NCBI RefSeq assembly: GCF_016807805.1
Contig: NZ_CP063362.1
Span: forward strand, 806,001 to 870,000
Origin: Xanthobacter dioxanivorans
GTDB lineage: Bacteria > Pseudomonadota > Alphaproteobacteria > Rhizobiales > Xanthobacteraceae
Length of the DNA stretch: 64,000 nt
Reading direction: 5' to 3'
Numbering within the stretch: position 1 is the first letter of the stretch; every line of letters starts with the position of its first letter. The notes under the pieces were generated by a model, which ran no database searches, was not told the DNA's origin, and worked only from the letters and a program-made list of their open reading frames with translations. Below are positions 22,628 through 32,816 of the stretch, in pieces. Position numbers and translations under genes: made by a program.

Positions 22628-22658
22628 AACAGGCCGGAAGCAGCGCTTCCGGCCTGTT
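22628..22658 (+). terminator. Terminator after ahpD-like gene
   Basis: Inverted repeat AACAGGCCGGAAGC - AGC - GCTTCCGGCCTGTT followed by CTGTTTCT. It can act in both directions, between converging genes. Confidence 0.75.
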
Positions 22659-22675
22659 CTGTTTCTGCCCCGTCC

Positions 22676-23467
22676 TCAGGCCGGCGCGGCCTCGCGCTTC
22701 TTGGCGTGGCGCAGCAGCTTCAGGCATTCGATCGTCGCGGCGAGATCCAGGGCGGAGAAGCCCTCGGGCGTCTCGGGCTCGGGATCCGCGCCGCGAGCCA
22801 GCAGCTTTTCCACCACCTCCGCCTTGCCGGCGGAAGAGGCATACATCAGCGACGTGGCACCGTTGTCGTTGCGGTTGTCGATGGTGATGCCCGCATCCGC
22901 CAGCCGGTCGATAATGTCCAGATGGCCGCCCACGCAGGCGAGCCACAGGGCCGTATTGCCATCCATGTTGCGGGCGTCGAGGGCGGCGCCGGCGGCGATC
23001 AGGGCGTCCACCACCTCGCCCAGCCCTTCGCGACACGCCTTCATCAGCGGCGTCATGGCGTTCTCCACCGTGGCATTCACCCCGTCCGGGGGAAAGCCGA
23101 GGCTCGCCAGCCAATGGGCGAGCGCCGCATCGGGCGTGGCGGCGGCGGCGCGGGCGCTCTCCAAGCTGCGCCAGGCCTCAAAGCCGCCGTCCAGGCTGAA
23201 CACCTCGGCGAAGCCGAAATCGGACAGGGTCTGCGCATATTCCCGGCTGGCATGGCCGTGATAGCAATAGATCAGCACCGTCTGTGTCTTCGGCGTGCCG
23301 CCGATGATATCGGACAGGCCGGAGAAGGTGATGTTCCTCGCCCCCTCCACATGGCCCGCGGCATAGGAGGCGGCGTCGCGCACGTCGAGCAGCAGCGCCG
23401 TGCCGCCGCCCACGATGGATGCGGCCGCCTCGACGCCGATGCAACGGAAGGGAATGCGCTGTCTCAT
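22676..23467 (-). CDS. Rhodanese-ankyrin fusion protein
   Basis: A 263-residue fusion. The first ~110 residues are a rhodanese domain with LLLDVRDAASYAAGHVEGA and the active-site loop LIYCYHGHASREYA, whose Cys could carry persulfide. The C-terminal half has ankyrin repeats (MTPLMKACREGLGEVVDALIAAG, DGNTALWLACVGGHLDIIDRL, GATSLMYASSAGKAEVVEKLLARG). The start at 23467 has GGAG six bases upstream; a start at 23506 is also open. It follows the SagB gene on the same strand, so it may be a sulfur-handling partner controlled by protein contacts. Function inferred only. Confidence 0.85.
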   Translation of the reverse strand: MRQRIPFRCIGVEAAASIVGGGTALLLDVRDAASYAAGHVEGARNITFSGLSDIIGGTPKTQTVLIYCYHGHASREYAQTLSDFGFAEVFSLDGGFEAWRSLESARAAAATPDAALAHWLASLGFPPDGVNATVENAMTPLMKACREGLGEVVDALIAAGAALDARNMDGNTALWLACVGGHLDIIDRLADAGITIDNRNDNGATSLMYASSAGKAEVVEKLLARGADPEPETPEGFSALDLAATIECLKLLRHAKKREAAPA

Positions 23468-23572
23468 GCCGATCTCCATTGGGGGAACGCGCCGGGCGGG
23501 TCGCATCGCGGCCGACCGGATGACCCGTTCCGTCTTCCGATGCCGCGGACGGCGGCGCCGGTCCCGGCGGGC

Positions 23573-25201
23573 TCAGGCCGAGCGGCCGGGATAGGCCGGC
23601 TCGGTGGTGATGCGGGTGTCCGCGGCCGGACCGCCCACGGTGAAATGATAGAGCGACTGGAAGGCCATGCCCTCGATGCCGAGCAGCCGGTGCAGGTCGT
23701 CGTCGAAGAAACAGCCGATGCCGGTGCCGCGGAAGCCCGCCGCCTCCGCCTCCAGATACAGCGCCTGCCCGAGCAGGCCCGCCTCCCAGTGGAGCTGGCG
23801 GTAGCGCCACGGATCCCCGGTCACCGTCGGCTCGAACTCGCTGAGCATGGCCAGGGCGAAGCTGCTGTCGCTGGCGATGGCCTGGTGGCAGCTGATGGTG
23901 CGGGCGATGGCGCGGCAGTCCGTCTCCACCAGCCGGAAGAGCGGCAGGTGCGGCGGGCAATCGTCCGGCACCGCCCACTGGAAATCGGCGCGGAGCGCGG
24001 CCTTCAACCCGTCCACCACGCCGTCCCGCCGCGGCAGCGCATAGAGCCCCGGCGCAAGCCCCTCCACCCGATGCACGAAGATGAGCGGGTGGATGCGCGG
24101 CGCGTAGGTCCAGGCATCGAACGGCGCCGCCGCCCGCACCAGCAGCGCGTCGAGGAGGCCGAAGAAGGCCTCCCGCGGCATGGTGCTTCCTTTCGCCGAA
24201 AACTGCTGCGCGCTGCGGCGGGCGAGGATGACGCCGGCGGCCCGCGCCTGCGCCATCGCGGCGCGCGGCGGGGGCGGGGATGGGGACATGGGCGTGGTCT
24301 CGGGCACCGGCTCCCCGCCTCCATGGGTCGCGGCGCTGACCTGGTCGATCACCGGCCAGCGATAGAGGGGGTGGCGGTCCAGCACATTGGCCGCGCCCGA
24401 CCAGCCCGCGTCATCCGACACCGACGGTCGGACGACAGGGGCGACGCTCCCCGGTGTCGGGTCGGTGTCGATGGCGATGAGGATGTCGGGATCCTCCCGC
24501 TCGGCGCCGGGAAAGTCCTGCGCCCGGTCGAGCCCGGTCAGCCGCGCGATCTCGGCCCTGCCGATCCCCTCCACCATGCGCGCCGACCAGCCGAGGCATC
24601 CGGCGGCGTAGCGCACCGCCCCGAGGGCGTGCCCGAGATCGAGCTGGCAGTAGCGGAAGGCCCGCTCGCCATATTTCCAGGCCTCGCGCCAATGGACCGA
24701 GGACAGCGCCAGCCACAGGCGGCCCCCGCCGCTCCCCGCCGCCGCGACCCGCCGCTGCTCCAGCACATGGTCCCGGCTCACATAATGATGCACGCCGTCC
24801 GGCAGGCCCGGCACCCGCTCGGCGATCACGTAGGCTTCGGTGGGGTGCAGGTTGCCGCTGGAGGGATTGCAGCGCACCGCCCAGCGGTCCGGCCCGTATT
24901 GCTTCCAGGCGGCGAGCCCGAAGGACACTTCCAGCAGCAGCGCCACCCCCGCAAGGTCGAGCACCGCCGCCGGAACGGCGCCGGGCGTGACCATTCCGGC
25001 GAAGGTGACGCCGAGCCCTTCCGCCGCCAGCGGCAGGGCCAGGCGCGGCGCGCCCTCGAACTCCCGGAACGGGTTGGGCTGCATGTCCCAGTCGAGGGTC
25101 TCCGGCCCCGCCGCATAGGCCTTCAGGCTGTGCTTGGTCCGCGCATGGTAGGCGAGCGCCACATCGGCGGGCCGCGCGGCGGGAGGGACGGCGACGTTCA
25201 T
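23573..25201 (-). CDS. Two-domain SagB-type nitroreductase/dehydrogenase
   Basis: A 542-residue protein with two tandem nitroreductase-fold halves. The first half has PSSGNLHPTEAYVI, the FMN-binding signature of SagB/McbC-type oxidases; the second has ARRSAQQFSAKGSTM and GIGCFFDDDLHRLLGIEG. SagB enzymes oxidise azolines in peptide products, but no cyclodehydratase or precursor peptide gene is visible here. Similar genes are found near nif genes, with unknown role. It overlaps the ArsC-like gene by 4 bp. Confidence 0.8.
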   Translation of the reverse strand: MNVAVPPAARPADVALAYHARTKHSLKAYAAGPETLDWDMQPNPFREFEGAPRLALPLAAEGLGVTFAGMVTPGAVPAAVLDLAGVALLLEVSFGLAAWKQYGPDRWAVRCNPSSGNLHPTEAYVIAERVPGLPDGVHHYVSRDHVLEQRRVAAAGSGGGRLWLALSSVHWREAWKYGERAFRYCQLDLGHALGAVRYAAGCLGWSARMVEGIGRAEIARLTGLDRAQDFPGAEREDPDILIAIDTDPTPGSVAPVVRPSVSDDAGWSGAANVLDRHPLYRWPVIDQVSAATHGGGEPVPETTPMSPSPPPPRAAMAQARAAGVILARRSAQQFSAKGSTMPREAFFGLLDALLVRAAAPFDAWTYAPRIHPLIFVHRVEGLAPGLYALPRRDGVVDGLKAALRADFQWAVPDDCPPHLPLFRLVETDCRAIARTISCHQAIASDSSFALAMLSEFEPTVTGDPWRYRQLHWEAGLLGQALYLEAEAAGFRGTGIGCFFDDDLHRLLGIEGMAFQSLYHFTVGGPAADTRITTEPAYPGRSA

Positions 25202-25647
25202 GGCCGGACCGTTTCCGCCCCGGCGGAAGCCGCCGCCGGCTCCGGGCACGGCGTGTGCGCATGCGGCCGCGAGCAGCCCTCCAGCGCTCCGGGCTCCGGC
25301 AGCCCGAGCAGCGAGAGCACCGGCTCCCGGTCGAAGCCGGCGCAGCGGAGACCGTCCGCCTCCACCAGCGGACGCCGGATCAGCAGCGGCTCGGCGAGCA
25401 TCATGGCGATGGCCGCGTCCGCGCCGACGGCGGCCGGATCCACCGCGCCCGACTTCACGTGCGGCGCGGCCGGATTGAACCAGGCGGCGACCGGTGCATC
25501 GCCGAAGAAGCCGCGCAGCCGCGCCGCGGTCCACGGCTCGGCCAGCAGGCTCTTCACCACCAGCGTATGGCCGGCCGCGGCGAGCGCCTGCTTCTGCCGG
25601 GCATTGGTGCCGCAGCCGGGCTTCTCATAGAAGGTGACGGTCGCCAC
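25198..25647 (-). CDS. ArsC/Spx-like nitrogenase-associated protein
   Basis: A 149-residue thioredoxin-fold protein of the arsenate-reductase-like family, opening MATVTFYEKPGCGTNARQKQ: a single Cys followed by Gly-Thr-Asn, and LLIRRPLVEADGLRCAGFD, the RRP block near the C-terminal third. Proteins of this subgroup are annotated as nitrogenase-associated, without proven activity. A Cys- and Pro-rich tail is unusual. It lies between the pseudo-receiver gene (10 bp) and the SagB gene (overlap 4 bp). Confidence 0.85.
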   Translation of the reverse strand: MATVTFYEKPGCGTNARQKQALAAAGHTLVVKSLLAEPWTAARLRGFFGDAPVAAWFNPAAPHVKSGAVDPAAVGADAAIAMMLAEPLLIRRPLVEADGLRCAGFDREPVLSLLGLPEPGALEGCSRPHAHTPCPEPAAASAGAETVRP

Positions 25648-25656
25648 GGAACGCGC

Positions 25657-26091
25657 CTACTTCAGCACGGAAAGCTGGACCAGGGGCGCCGCGCCGCCGC
25701 GGCCGAGCACCGTATCGACCTTCTTGCGTACCGCCTCGAGGGTCAGCGGCTTCACCACCGCGCCGTGGGCGCCGGCCTTCAGGCCGGCCACCGCCACCGC
25801 CTCTTCCGCCTTGTCGGTGACGATGAGGATGCGCACATCCGGAAACCTGCTCTTCATCTCGGCGATCAGCCCGTCGCCATGCCGCTTGAGAAGGGAGACG
25901 CCGAGCAGCACCACGTGCGGCTGCAGCCAGCCGGTGCCCTTCTCGTAGGCCTCCTCGGGGGTCGCGAGCTCGTGGGTCTCGATCTCGTCGTGCAGCATGA
26001 ACTGGAGCGCCGCGCGCGTGATCTCGTCCTCGTCCACGACGAAGACGCGCCGCTGGTCCACCGCTTTTGAAGTCTCAACGCCGATCTGCAT
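25657..26091 (-). CDS. Receiver-domain protein lacking the phospho-acceptor Asp
   Basis: A 144-residue single-domain response regulator. The acidic pair is present in VFVVDEDEITRAAL, the switch Thr in ILIVTDKAEEA and the Lys in GAVVKPLTLE. The strand that should carry the phosphorylated Asp reads HVVLLGVSLLKRHG: Gly stands at the Asp place. So it is probably a pseudo-receiver that signals without phosphorylation. The start at 26091 is the first usable ATG downstream of the sigma-54 promoter at 26171-26186. No output domain is attached. Confidence 0.8.
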   Translation of the reverse strand: MQIGVETSKAVDQRRVFVVDEDEITRAALQFMLHDEIETHELATPEEAYEKGTGWLQPHVVLLGVSLLKRHGDGLIAEMKSRFPDVRILIVTDKAEEAVAVAGLKAGAHGAVVKPLTLEAVRKKVDTVLGRGGAAPLVQLSVLK

Positions 26092-26170
26092 CTTTGCCCT
26101 CGCTCGCTCGTCGCGGGCACCCGTTCGCTCGCCCGCGCGAAGGCGGGCCGGGCGCGCCGAAATCCCCTCG

Positions 26171-26186
26171 TGCAAGTTCCGTTCCT
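26171..26186 (-). promoter_or_regulatory. Sigma-54 promoter of the pseudo-receiver operon
   Basis: Read on the minus strand AGGAACGGAACTTGCA: GG-N10-GC spacing with a perfect TTGCA -12 element. It is divergent from nifH and can share the NifA sites at 26253-26297. Confidence 0.65.
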
Positions 26187-26252
26187 GTCGGGAAATCCGG
26201 CGGCGGCTGTTCCAACGGCTGCGCCGGCAGCGGGCAAAGCGGGCCGCCGTCT

Positions 26253-26297
26253 TGTTTCAATTGCGACAGTGGCCCACCCGCTGTCGGGTTCGACACA
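26253..26297. promoter_or_regulatory. Two NifA sites shared by nifH and the divergent operon
   Basis: TGT-N10-ACA at 26253-26268 and at 26282-26297. They lie about 80-125 bp upstream of the nifH -24 box and 65-110 bp from the divergent promoter. Confidence 0.8.
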
Positions 26298-26338
26298 CCA
26301 GCAAAGCCGCCATGCCGCACCATTTCGAGGCGCCTGTT

Positions 26339-26359
26339 TTGATGCAAATCAAAGCCTTG
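26339..26359. promoter_or_regulatory. FixK/FNR-like box overlapping an IHF site
   Basis: TTGAT-GCAA-ATCAA (26339-26352) is a perfect FixK/FNR palindrome. The same bases fit the IHF consensus WATCAA-N4-TTR at 26347-26359, which is expected between NifA sites and a sigma-54 promoter. Confidence 0.6.
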
Positions 26360-26376
26360 GGCCGGGTGGCGGCAAG

Positions 26377-26392
26377 TGGCACGCTGGTTGCT
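26377..26392 (+). promoter_or_regulatory. Sigma-54 promoter of nifH
   Basis: TGGCACGCTGGTTGCT, an exact -24/-12 consensus. The nifH ATG is 170 bp downstream, giving a long leader. Confidence 0.92.
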
Positions 26393-26436
26393 CCTCCTGC
26401 GGCGCAACAGCGAGTGAGGGCTGAGTGCACGCCTAG

Positions 26437-27444
<1,008 letters not shown>

Positions 27445-27455
27445 CGCTGAAGTTC

Positions 27456-27485
27456 GGCGGGCCGGATCCAACGATCCGGCCCGCC
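27456..27485 (+). terminator. GC-rich hairpin after nifH
   Basis: GGCGGGCCGGATC - CAAC - GATCCGGCCCGCC, 12 bp past the nifH stop. No T tract, but position and strength fit a terminator or mRNA-stabilising stem. Confidence 0.65.
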
Positions 27486-27928
27486 GCCCCTGACGCCCGG
27501 CCACGCGGGATTTCCGCGAATATTTCAGTCGGCTGCGCGTGACCTTTTCGATACGCCTTTTCATTCGACGTACCGTCGAGACTTCTCAGGCTTTACCGGT
27601 CCCTCGCCGCAAGGCGGGGGACCATTGCCGCGGGAAGACCGCACGCTTCAGGCGCCGCGGCACGTTTGCGACATCCCCCTTCGCATCCCCACTTTCGCCG
27701 CCGATGCGCGCGATACGAACCCGACATCTCCGGCCCTGACGACAGATCCCGCCGCGCCGGGACGCGAGTGGCGCACCGCCGGCCGGCGCCGATGTCGCGC
27801 ACCCGACGCAGCCCCCGCCTGGCCCGCCCCGCGATGCAGGCGCGCCCCGGGGGACGGCGTCCGGTGGGCCCGATTTGCGACGTGTTCGCCGGCAGGATCT
27901 CGAATGCGACGCGGTCGCAGCAATCGGC

Positions 27929-27944
27929 TGTCATCTTCCTGACA
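27929..27944. promoter_or_regulatory. NifA site upstream of fixABCX
   Basis: TGT-CATCTTCCTG-ACA, 107 bp upstream of the sigma-54 -24 box. Confidence 0.7.
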
Positions 27945-28050
27945 AGACGCTGCCGATTGCGCGGGGGTCACGTCCGGCGGGATCGGCGCAGATCCGACAA
28001 TCACCGGATAAAAGGCTGATATCACTTATGTTTTAATCCAAGAAACAGCT

Positions 28051-28066
28051 TGGTACGCCGCTTGCT
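28051..28066 (+). promoter_or_regulatory. Sigma-54 promoter of fixABCX
   Basis: TGGTACGCCGCTTGCT, one change from TGGCACG-N4-TTGCT, 43 bp before the fixA ATG. Confidence 0.8.
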
Positions 28067-28108
28067 AGTCACTGTGCAGGAGCCGTGGTGAGGGCTCGGA
28101 GCAAATCT

Positions 28109-28957
28109 ATGCACATCGTCGTCTGCATCAAACAGGTCCCGGATTCAGCGCAGATCCGCGTCCATCCCGTCACGAACACGATCATGCGGCAGGGCGTGCC
28201 GACGATCATCAATCCTTACGATCTGTTCGCCCTGGAAGAGGCGATGCGCCTGCGCGACACCTTCGGTGGCGAGGTCACGGTGCTCACCATGGGCCCGCCC
28301 TCGGCCGAGGACTCCCTGCGCAAGGCGCTCACCTTCGGCGCCGACCGCGCGGTGCTGCTGACCGACCGCTTCTTCGCCGGGTCCGACACGCTCGCCACCA
28401 GCTTCGCCCTCGCCACCGCCATCACCAAGATCAGCCAGACCTGGGGCGCCCCGGACGTGGTGTTCACCGGCAAGCAGACCATCGACGGCGACACCGCCCA
28501 GGTGGGTCCCGGCATCGCCAAGCGCCTCGGCCTCATGCAGATCACCTACGTGGCGAAGGTCGCGGAATTCGATCCCGCCGAGCGCACCATCACCCTGGAG
28601 CGCCGCGCCGAGGGCGGCACGCAGGTGCTGAAAAGCAAGCTGCCCTGCCTCATCGCCATGCTGGAAGCCACCAACGAGATCCGCCGCGGCACCATGAACG
28701 ACGCCCTGCGCGCCGCCCGCGCCGAGATCGTGAAATGGAACGCCAAGGACGCGGGCGTCGAAGACATGAACAAGTGCGGCCTCAAGGGCTCGCCCACCAT
28801 CGTGAAGCGCGTGTTCGCGCCGGGCGCCCGCGCGGAGAAGGCGAAGTTCATCGAGGCGCCCGAGGGCGGCAACCTCGCCGAGGCGCTGATCGCCGAGGTG
28901 TTCAGCCGCCAGCCCAATCTCGAAGCCGACCTGACCGCGCTGGCGCGCGGTTTCTGA
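28109..28957 (+). CDS. fixA: Electron-bifurcating flavoprotein beta subunit FixA
   Basis: FixA, 282 residues, the ETF-beta-like subunit of the FixABCX complex, which bifurcates electrons from NADH to quinone and to ferredoxin or flavodoxin for nitrogenase. It opens [18 protein letters not shown] and has [19 protein letters not shown], the AMP/FAD-binding loop of ETF-beta proteins. The start at 28109 fits the promoter; an upstream in-frame codon would add 8 residues. First gene of fixABCX. Confidence 0.94.
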   Translation: MHIVVCIKQVPDSAQIRVHPVTNTIMRQGVPTIINPYDLFALEEAMRLRDTFGGEVTVLTMGPPSAEDSLRKALTFGADRAVLLTDRFFAGSDTLATSFALATAITKISQTWGAPDVVFTGKQTIDGDTAQVGPGIAKRLGLMQITYVAKVAEFDPAERTITLERRAEGGTQVLKSKLPCLIAMLEATNEIRRGTMNDALRAARAEIVKWNAKDAGVEDMNKCGLKGSPTIVKRVFAPGARAEKAKFIEAPEGGNLAEALIAEVFSRQPNLEADLTALARGF

Positions 28958-28998
28958 CGGGCCTCTCACGAGCCGCCGAGAACAGAGAGCCGACCATC

Positions 28999-30108
28999 AT
29001 GAGCGAGCCGAAGACTCCCAAAGCCCCCGCCGCCGGCGGACGCGCTTCGACCAAGAAGGAACTGCCGGACCACTTCAAGGCGTACAAGCACGTCTGGGTG
29101 TTCATCGAGCAGGAACGCGGCCAGGTCCACCCGGTCTCGTGGGAACTGATGGGCGCGGGGCGCCAGCTCGCCGACAAGCTCGGCGTGGAACTCGCCGCCG
29201 TGGTGCTCGGCGCCGAGGGCGAGACGGTGCGCGGCGCGGTGGCCGAATCCTTCTGCTATGGCGCCGACCTCGCTTATGTGGTGTCCGACCCGGTGCTCAC
29301 CGACTATCGCAACGAGGCCTACACGGCGGCGATGACGGACCTCGTGAACACCTACCAGCCGGAAATCCTGCTGCTCGGCGCCACCACGCTCGGCCGCGAC
29401 CTCGCCGGCGCGGTGGCGACCACCCTTCTCACCGGCCTCACCGCCGACTCCACCGAGCTCGACGTGGATGCCGACGGCTCGCTGGCGGCGACCCGCCCGA
29501 CCTTCGGCGGCTCCCTGCTCTGCACCATCTACACCCTCAACTACCGTCCGCAGATGGCCACCGTCCGCCCGCGCGTGATGCCCATGCCGATCCGGGTGGA
29601 AAAGCCCATCGGCCGCGTCATCGAGCACAAGCTCTCCGTGGTGGAAGCCGACATCGTCACCAAGATCCTGAACTTCATTCCCGACCGCGATTCCAACAAG
29701 GCGAACCTCGCCTATGCGGACGTGGTGGTCGCCGGCGGCATGGGCCTCGGCTCGCCGGAGAACTTCCAGCTGGTGCGCCAGCTGGCCCAGGCCATGGGCG
29801 CCGAGTTCGGCTGCTCGCGCCCGCTGGTGCAGAAGGGCTGGGTGTCCTCCGACCGGCAGATCGGCCAGACCGGCAAGACCATCCGCCCGCGGCTCTATAT
29901 CGCCGCCGGCATTTCGGGCGCGATCCAGCACCGCGTCGGCGTGGAGGGGGCGGACCTCATCGTCGCCATCAACACCGACAAGAACGCGCCCATCTTCGAC
30001 TTCGCCCATGTGGGCATCGTCACCGACGCCATCCGCTTCCTGCCGCTCCTGACGGAAGCCTTCGCCAAGCGCCTGTCGGCCCACTCCAGCGACAAGCTCG
30101 CCAGCTAG
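28999..30108 (+). CDS. fixB: Electron-bifurcating flavoprotein alpha subunit FixB
   Basis: FixB, 369 residues, ETF-alpha-like. It has an N-terminal ~25-residue leader, then [40 protein letters not shown] and the C-terminal FAD-binding block [23 protein letters not shown] with [16 protein letters not shown]. It forms the FixAB flavoprotein dimer at the membrane-associated complex. It starts 41 bp after fixA. Confidence 0.94.
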   Translation: MSEPKTPKAPAAGGRASTKKELPDHFKAYKHVWVFIEQERGQVHPVSWELMGAGRQLADKLGVELAAVVLGAEGETVRGAVAESFCYGADLAYVVSDPVLTDYRNEAYTAAMTDLVNTYQPEILLLGATTLGRDLAGAVATTLLTGLTADSTELDVDADGSLAATRPTFGGSLLCTIYTLNYRPQMATVRPRVMPMPIRVEKPIGRVIEHKLSVVEADIVTKILNFIPDRDSNKANLAYADVVVAGGMGLGSPENFQLVRQLAQAMGAEFGCSRPLVQKGWVSSDRQIGQTGKTIRPRLYIAAGISGAIQHRVGVEGADLIVAINTDKNAPIFDFAHVGIVTDAIRFLPLLTEAFAKRLSAHSSDKLAS

Positions 30109-30119
30109 AGGATCTCACG

Positions 30120-31427
30120 ATGATCGACGAAAAATTCGACGCCATCGTCGTCGGCGCCGGCATGGCCGGCAACGCCGCCGCCTACACCATGGCGAAGCGT
30201 GGCCTGAAGGTGCTCCAGCTGGAGCGCGGCGAGTATTCCGGCTCGAAGAACGTGCAGGGCGCCATTCTCTACGCCGACATGATGGAAAAGATCATTCCCG
30301 ACTTCCGGGAAGACGCTCCGCTTGAGCGCCATCTCATCGAGCAGCGCTTCTGGATGATGGGCGAGAGCTCCCATACGGGCCTCCACTACCGCTCCGACGA
30401 CTTCAACGAAGAAAAGCCGAACCGCTACACCATCATCCGCGCCCAGTTCGACAAGTGGTTCTCCAGCAAGGTGCGCGAGGCCGGCGCCCTGGTGGTGTGC
30501 GAGACCACGGTGACCGAGCTGGTGCAGGACGCCTACGGCAAGGTGATCGGCGTGAAGACCGATCGCGGCGGCGGCCAGATCCATGCCGACGTGGTGGTGC
30601 TGGCCGAGGGCGTCAGCGGCCTGCTCGGCACCCGCGCCGGGCTGCGCAAGATCCCCAAGCCCACCGAGGTGGCCCTGGCGGTGAAGGAAATGCACTTCAT
30701 GCCGCAGGAGGTGATCGAGCAGCGCTTCAACCTCAAGGGCAATGAAGGCGCGGTGATCGAGGCCGCCGGCACCATCTCCGAGGGGATGACCGGCATGGGC
30801 TTCCTCTATACCAATCGCGAGTGCGTCTCGCTCGGCATCGGCTGCCTGGTGTCGGACTTCCAGAAGAGCGGGGAATCCCCCTACCAGCTGCTCGAGAAGT
30901 TCAAGCGCCATCCGTCCATCGCGCCCCTCATCGAGGGCTCGGAAGTGAAGGAATATGCCGCCCATCTCATTCCCGAGGGTGGCTACCGGGCGATCCCGCA
31001 GCTCTTCGGCGAAGGCTGGGTGGTGGTGGGCGATGCGGCGCAGCTCAACAACGCCATCCACCGTGAGGGCTCGAACCTCGCCATGACGTCGGGCCGCATC
31101 GCCGGCGAGGCGATCTTCCAGGTCAAGTCCCGCAAGGATCCCATGACCACGGCCAACCTGTCGCTTTACAAGAAGATGCTCGACGACAGCTTCGTGATAA
31201 AAGATCTCAAGAAATACAAGGATATGCCGCAGCTTCTGCACATCCAGTCGCAGAACTTCTTCCTCACCTATCCCCAGCTGGTCAACAAGGCCATGGAGAA
31301 CTTCGTGCGCGTCGACGGCACGCCGAAGAAGGACAAGGAAAAGCTGACGGTGAAGTCCTTCACCTCAGCGCGGTCGTGGGCGGGCCTGTTCGGCGACGCC
31401 TTCCGCCTCGCCCGCGCCTGGCGCTGA
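30120..31427 (+). CDS. fixC: FixC, ETF-quinone-oxidoreductase-like flavoprotein
   Basis: FixC, 435 residues, related to ETF:ubiquinone oxidoreductase. The N-terminal FAD motif is [20 protein letters not shown], with the second FAD-binding part [20 protein letters not shown]. With FixX it passes the low-energy electron to the quinone pool. It starts 11 bp after fixB; FixX follows after 78 bp. Confidence 0.94.
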   Translation: MIDEKFDAIVVGAGMAGNAAAYTMAKRGLKVLQLERGEYSGSKNVQGAILYADMMEKIIPDFREDAPLERHLIEQRFWMMGESSHTGLHYRSDDFNEEKPNRYTIIRAQFDKWFSSKVREAGALVVCETTVTELVQDAYGKVIGVKTDRGGGQIHADVVVLAEGVSGLLGTRAGLRKIPKPTEVALAVKEMHFMPQEVIEQRFNLKGNEGAVIEAAGTISEGMTGMGFLYTNRECVSLGIGCLVSDFQKSGESPYQLLEKFKRHPSIAPLIEGSEVKEYAAHLIPEGGYRAIPQLFGEGWVVVGDAAQLNNAIHREGSNLAMTSGRIAGEAIFQVKSRKDPMTTANLSLYKKMLDDSFVIKDLKKYKDMPQLLHIQSQNFFLTYPQLVNKAMENFVRVDGTPKKDKEKLTVKSFTSARSWAGLFGDAFRLARAWR

Positions 31428-31505
31428 CCGTCGTTCGATCAGCCCGCACAACCTACCGGAACCCGCGGCGGACGCTTCCGCCGCCCCACCCTTTGGGAGA
31501 GTCCC

Positions 31506-31805
31506 ATGGCCAGCACCGAGACCGCCGTCCGCGTCGAGGACAAGCTCTTTCAGAACCGCTATCTGGTGGATTCCGGCCGCGCCCACATCAAGGTGCGCGC
31601 CCATTCCACCCCCACCCCCGCCCTCACGTCGCTGCTCACCGCCTGCCCCGCCCGTTGCTACGAGCTGAACGACAAGGGGCAGGTTGAGATCACCGCGGAC
31701 GGTTGCGTGGAATGCGGTACCTGCCGCATCATCGGCGAGCCCACCGGCGACATCGAGTGGAACTATCCGCGCGGCGGCTACGGCGTCCTGTTCAAGTTCG
31801 GCTGA
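31506..31805 (+). CDS. fixX: Ferredoxin-like protein FixX
   Basis: FixX, 99 residues, the ferredoxin-like partner of FixC. The Cys residues are in [11 protein letters not shown] and [14 protein letters not shown], giving one [4Fe-4S] cluster as in ETF-QO. It ends fixABCX. AGAG in GGGAGAGTCCC precedes the ATG. Confidence 0.93.
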   Translation: MASTETAVRVEDKLFQNRYLVDSGRAHIKVRAHSTPTPALTSLLTACPARCYELNDKGQVEITADGCVECGTCRIIGEPTGDIEWNYPRGGYGVLFKFG

Positions 31806-31951
31806 CGTCCCGCCGTGGCGACCGCCGCACCCGCGCGGCGGCCGCCGGGGCCATCGACGGCGCAGAAGACGCGGCGGCACACCGCCGCCACGCACTTGAG
31901 GTCTGGCACGACGACGCCTTCGCCCCTAGATTGGGGACAGGAGGTGGGCAT

Positions 31952-32764
31952 ATGTCTGCACCATTGGCCTCAGGATCCGGGACCGCGGCCGAAGCCGGAA
32001 ACACCGAAGCGAGCGCCGTTGAAGCGCCCACGGTGGAAGCGCTGGATTGGCAGGGACGCCCCCTGCGCTGCCAGGACTGCCCGCACGAGGACATTCGCGC
32101 CGAAGGGCGCTGCGACCTCGGCAAGGTTTGCGTGGCGGACCGCCGCAGCAAGCGTATCGCGCGCTTCTTTTCCAATAACGCCACGCTCGCCGCGCGCTAT
32201 CTCGACCATCCCTACTTCGAGGTGCGGGCCCTGGCCGCCAGGCATGCCAGCATCTTCCTCCTTCCGGCGCTCAAGGATGATCCGGAGCCGGACGTGCGGA
32301 TGGTTGTCGCCCTCCGCCTGCCCCTGATCCGGGTGAAGGACATGCACCTCGATCCGGACCCGCGGGTGCGCATCGCCCTCCTCGCGCGGCTGGAGGGAAG
32401 CGACGTCGTGCCCTTCTTCTCCGATGCGGATTACAACGTGCGGATCGCCGCCGCGCGGCGCGCGCCGCCCGATGCGCTGATCATGCTGATGCGCGATCGC
32501 GAACCGGAGGTCCGGCGCGCCGTCGCCCGGCGCATGCCGCAGGCCCATCTGGCGCGGATGGCGCGCGATGAAGATCCGCTGGTGCGGCTCGAGGTGGCGG
32601 AGCATCTCGCACCGGGCGCCCTCCAGATCCTCGCCGCCGATCCCGACATGCGGGTGCGGTTCACCGTGGCCGAACGGATCGATCCGCGCTTTCTGGCGCC
32701 GCTCACCCGCGACAGCGTCCCGCCCATCGCCGAAGTGGCACGCCAGCGGCTGGCGGGAGACTGA
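31952..32764 (+). CDS. LRV iron-sulfur protein (leucine-rich repeat variant)
   Basis: A 270-residue protein of the LRV family first described beside nif genes in Azotobacter. An N-terminal four-Cys module, CQDCPHEDIRAEGRC with a further Cys in LGKVC, should hold a [4Fe-4S] cluster; the rest is a solenoid of ~24-residue repeats such as DPDPRVRIALLARL and DREPEVRRAVARRM. The start at 31952 follows GGAGGTG. A paralogue lies at 45939-46712. Role in nitrogen fixation unknown. Confidence 0.9.
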   Translation: MSAPLASGSGTAAEAGNTEASAVEAPTVEALDWQGRPLRCQDCPHEDIRAEGRCDLGKVCVADRRSKRIARFFSNNATLAARYLDHPYFEVRALAARHASIFLLPALKDDPEPDVRMVVALRLPLIRVKDMHLDPDPRVRIALLARLEGSDVVPFFSDADYNVRIAAARRAPPDALIMLMRDREPEVRRAVARRMPQAHLARMARDEDPLVRLEVAEHLAPGALQILAADPDMRVRFTVAERIDPRFLAPLTRDSVPPIAEVARQRLAGD

Positions 32765-32790
32765 TGGCGGTTTCCACCGCGCGTCCGACA

Positions 32791-32816
32791 CAAGGCCCGC
32801 CGATCGGCGGGCCTTG
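32791..32816 (+). terminator. Terminator after LRV gene
   Basis: Perfect palindrome CAAGGCCCGCCGA/TCGGCGGGCCTTG followed by TGCTTTGC, 27 bp past the LRV stop. Confidence 0.7.

Larger units (their letters stand above)
27486..28108. other. Intergenic region between nifH and fixA
   Basis: About 620 bp with no supported gene. Its right end holds the NifA site at 27929-27944 and the fixA promoter at 28051-28066. The left half shows nothing I can name. Confidence 0.6.

Noticed and set aside
22706..25630. 974-residue plus-strand frame
   Set aside because: Shadow of the rhodanese-ankyrin, SagB and ArsC-like genes, which have family motifs on the minus strand.
31904..31910. TGGCACG before the LRV gene as sigma-54 promoter
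   Set aside because: No GC at the -12 spacing; the gene is probably read from fixABCX.
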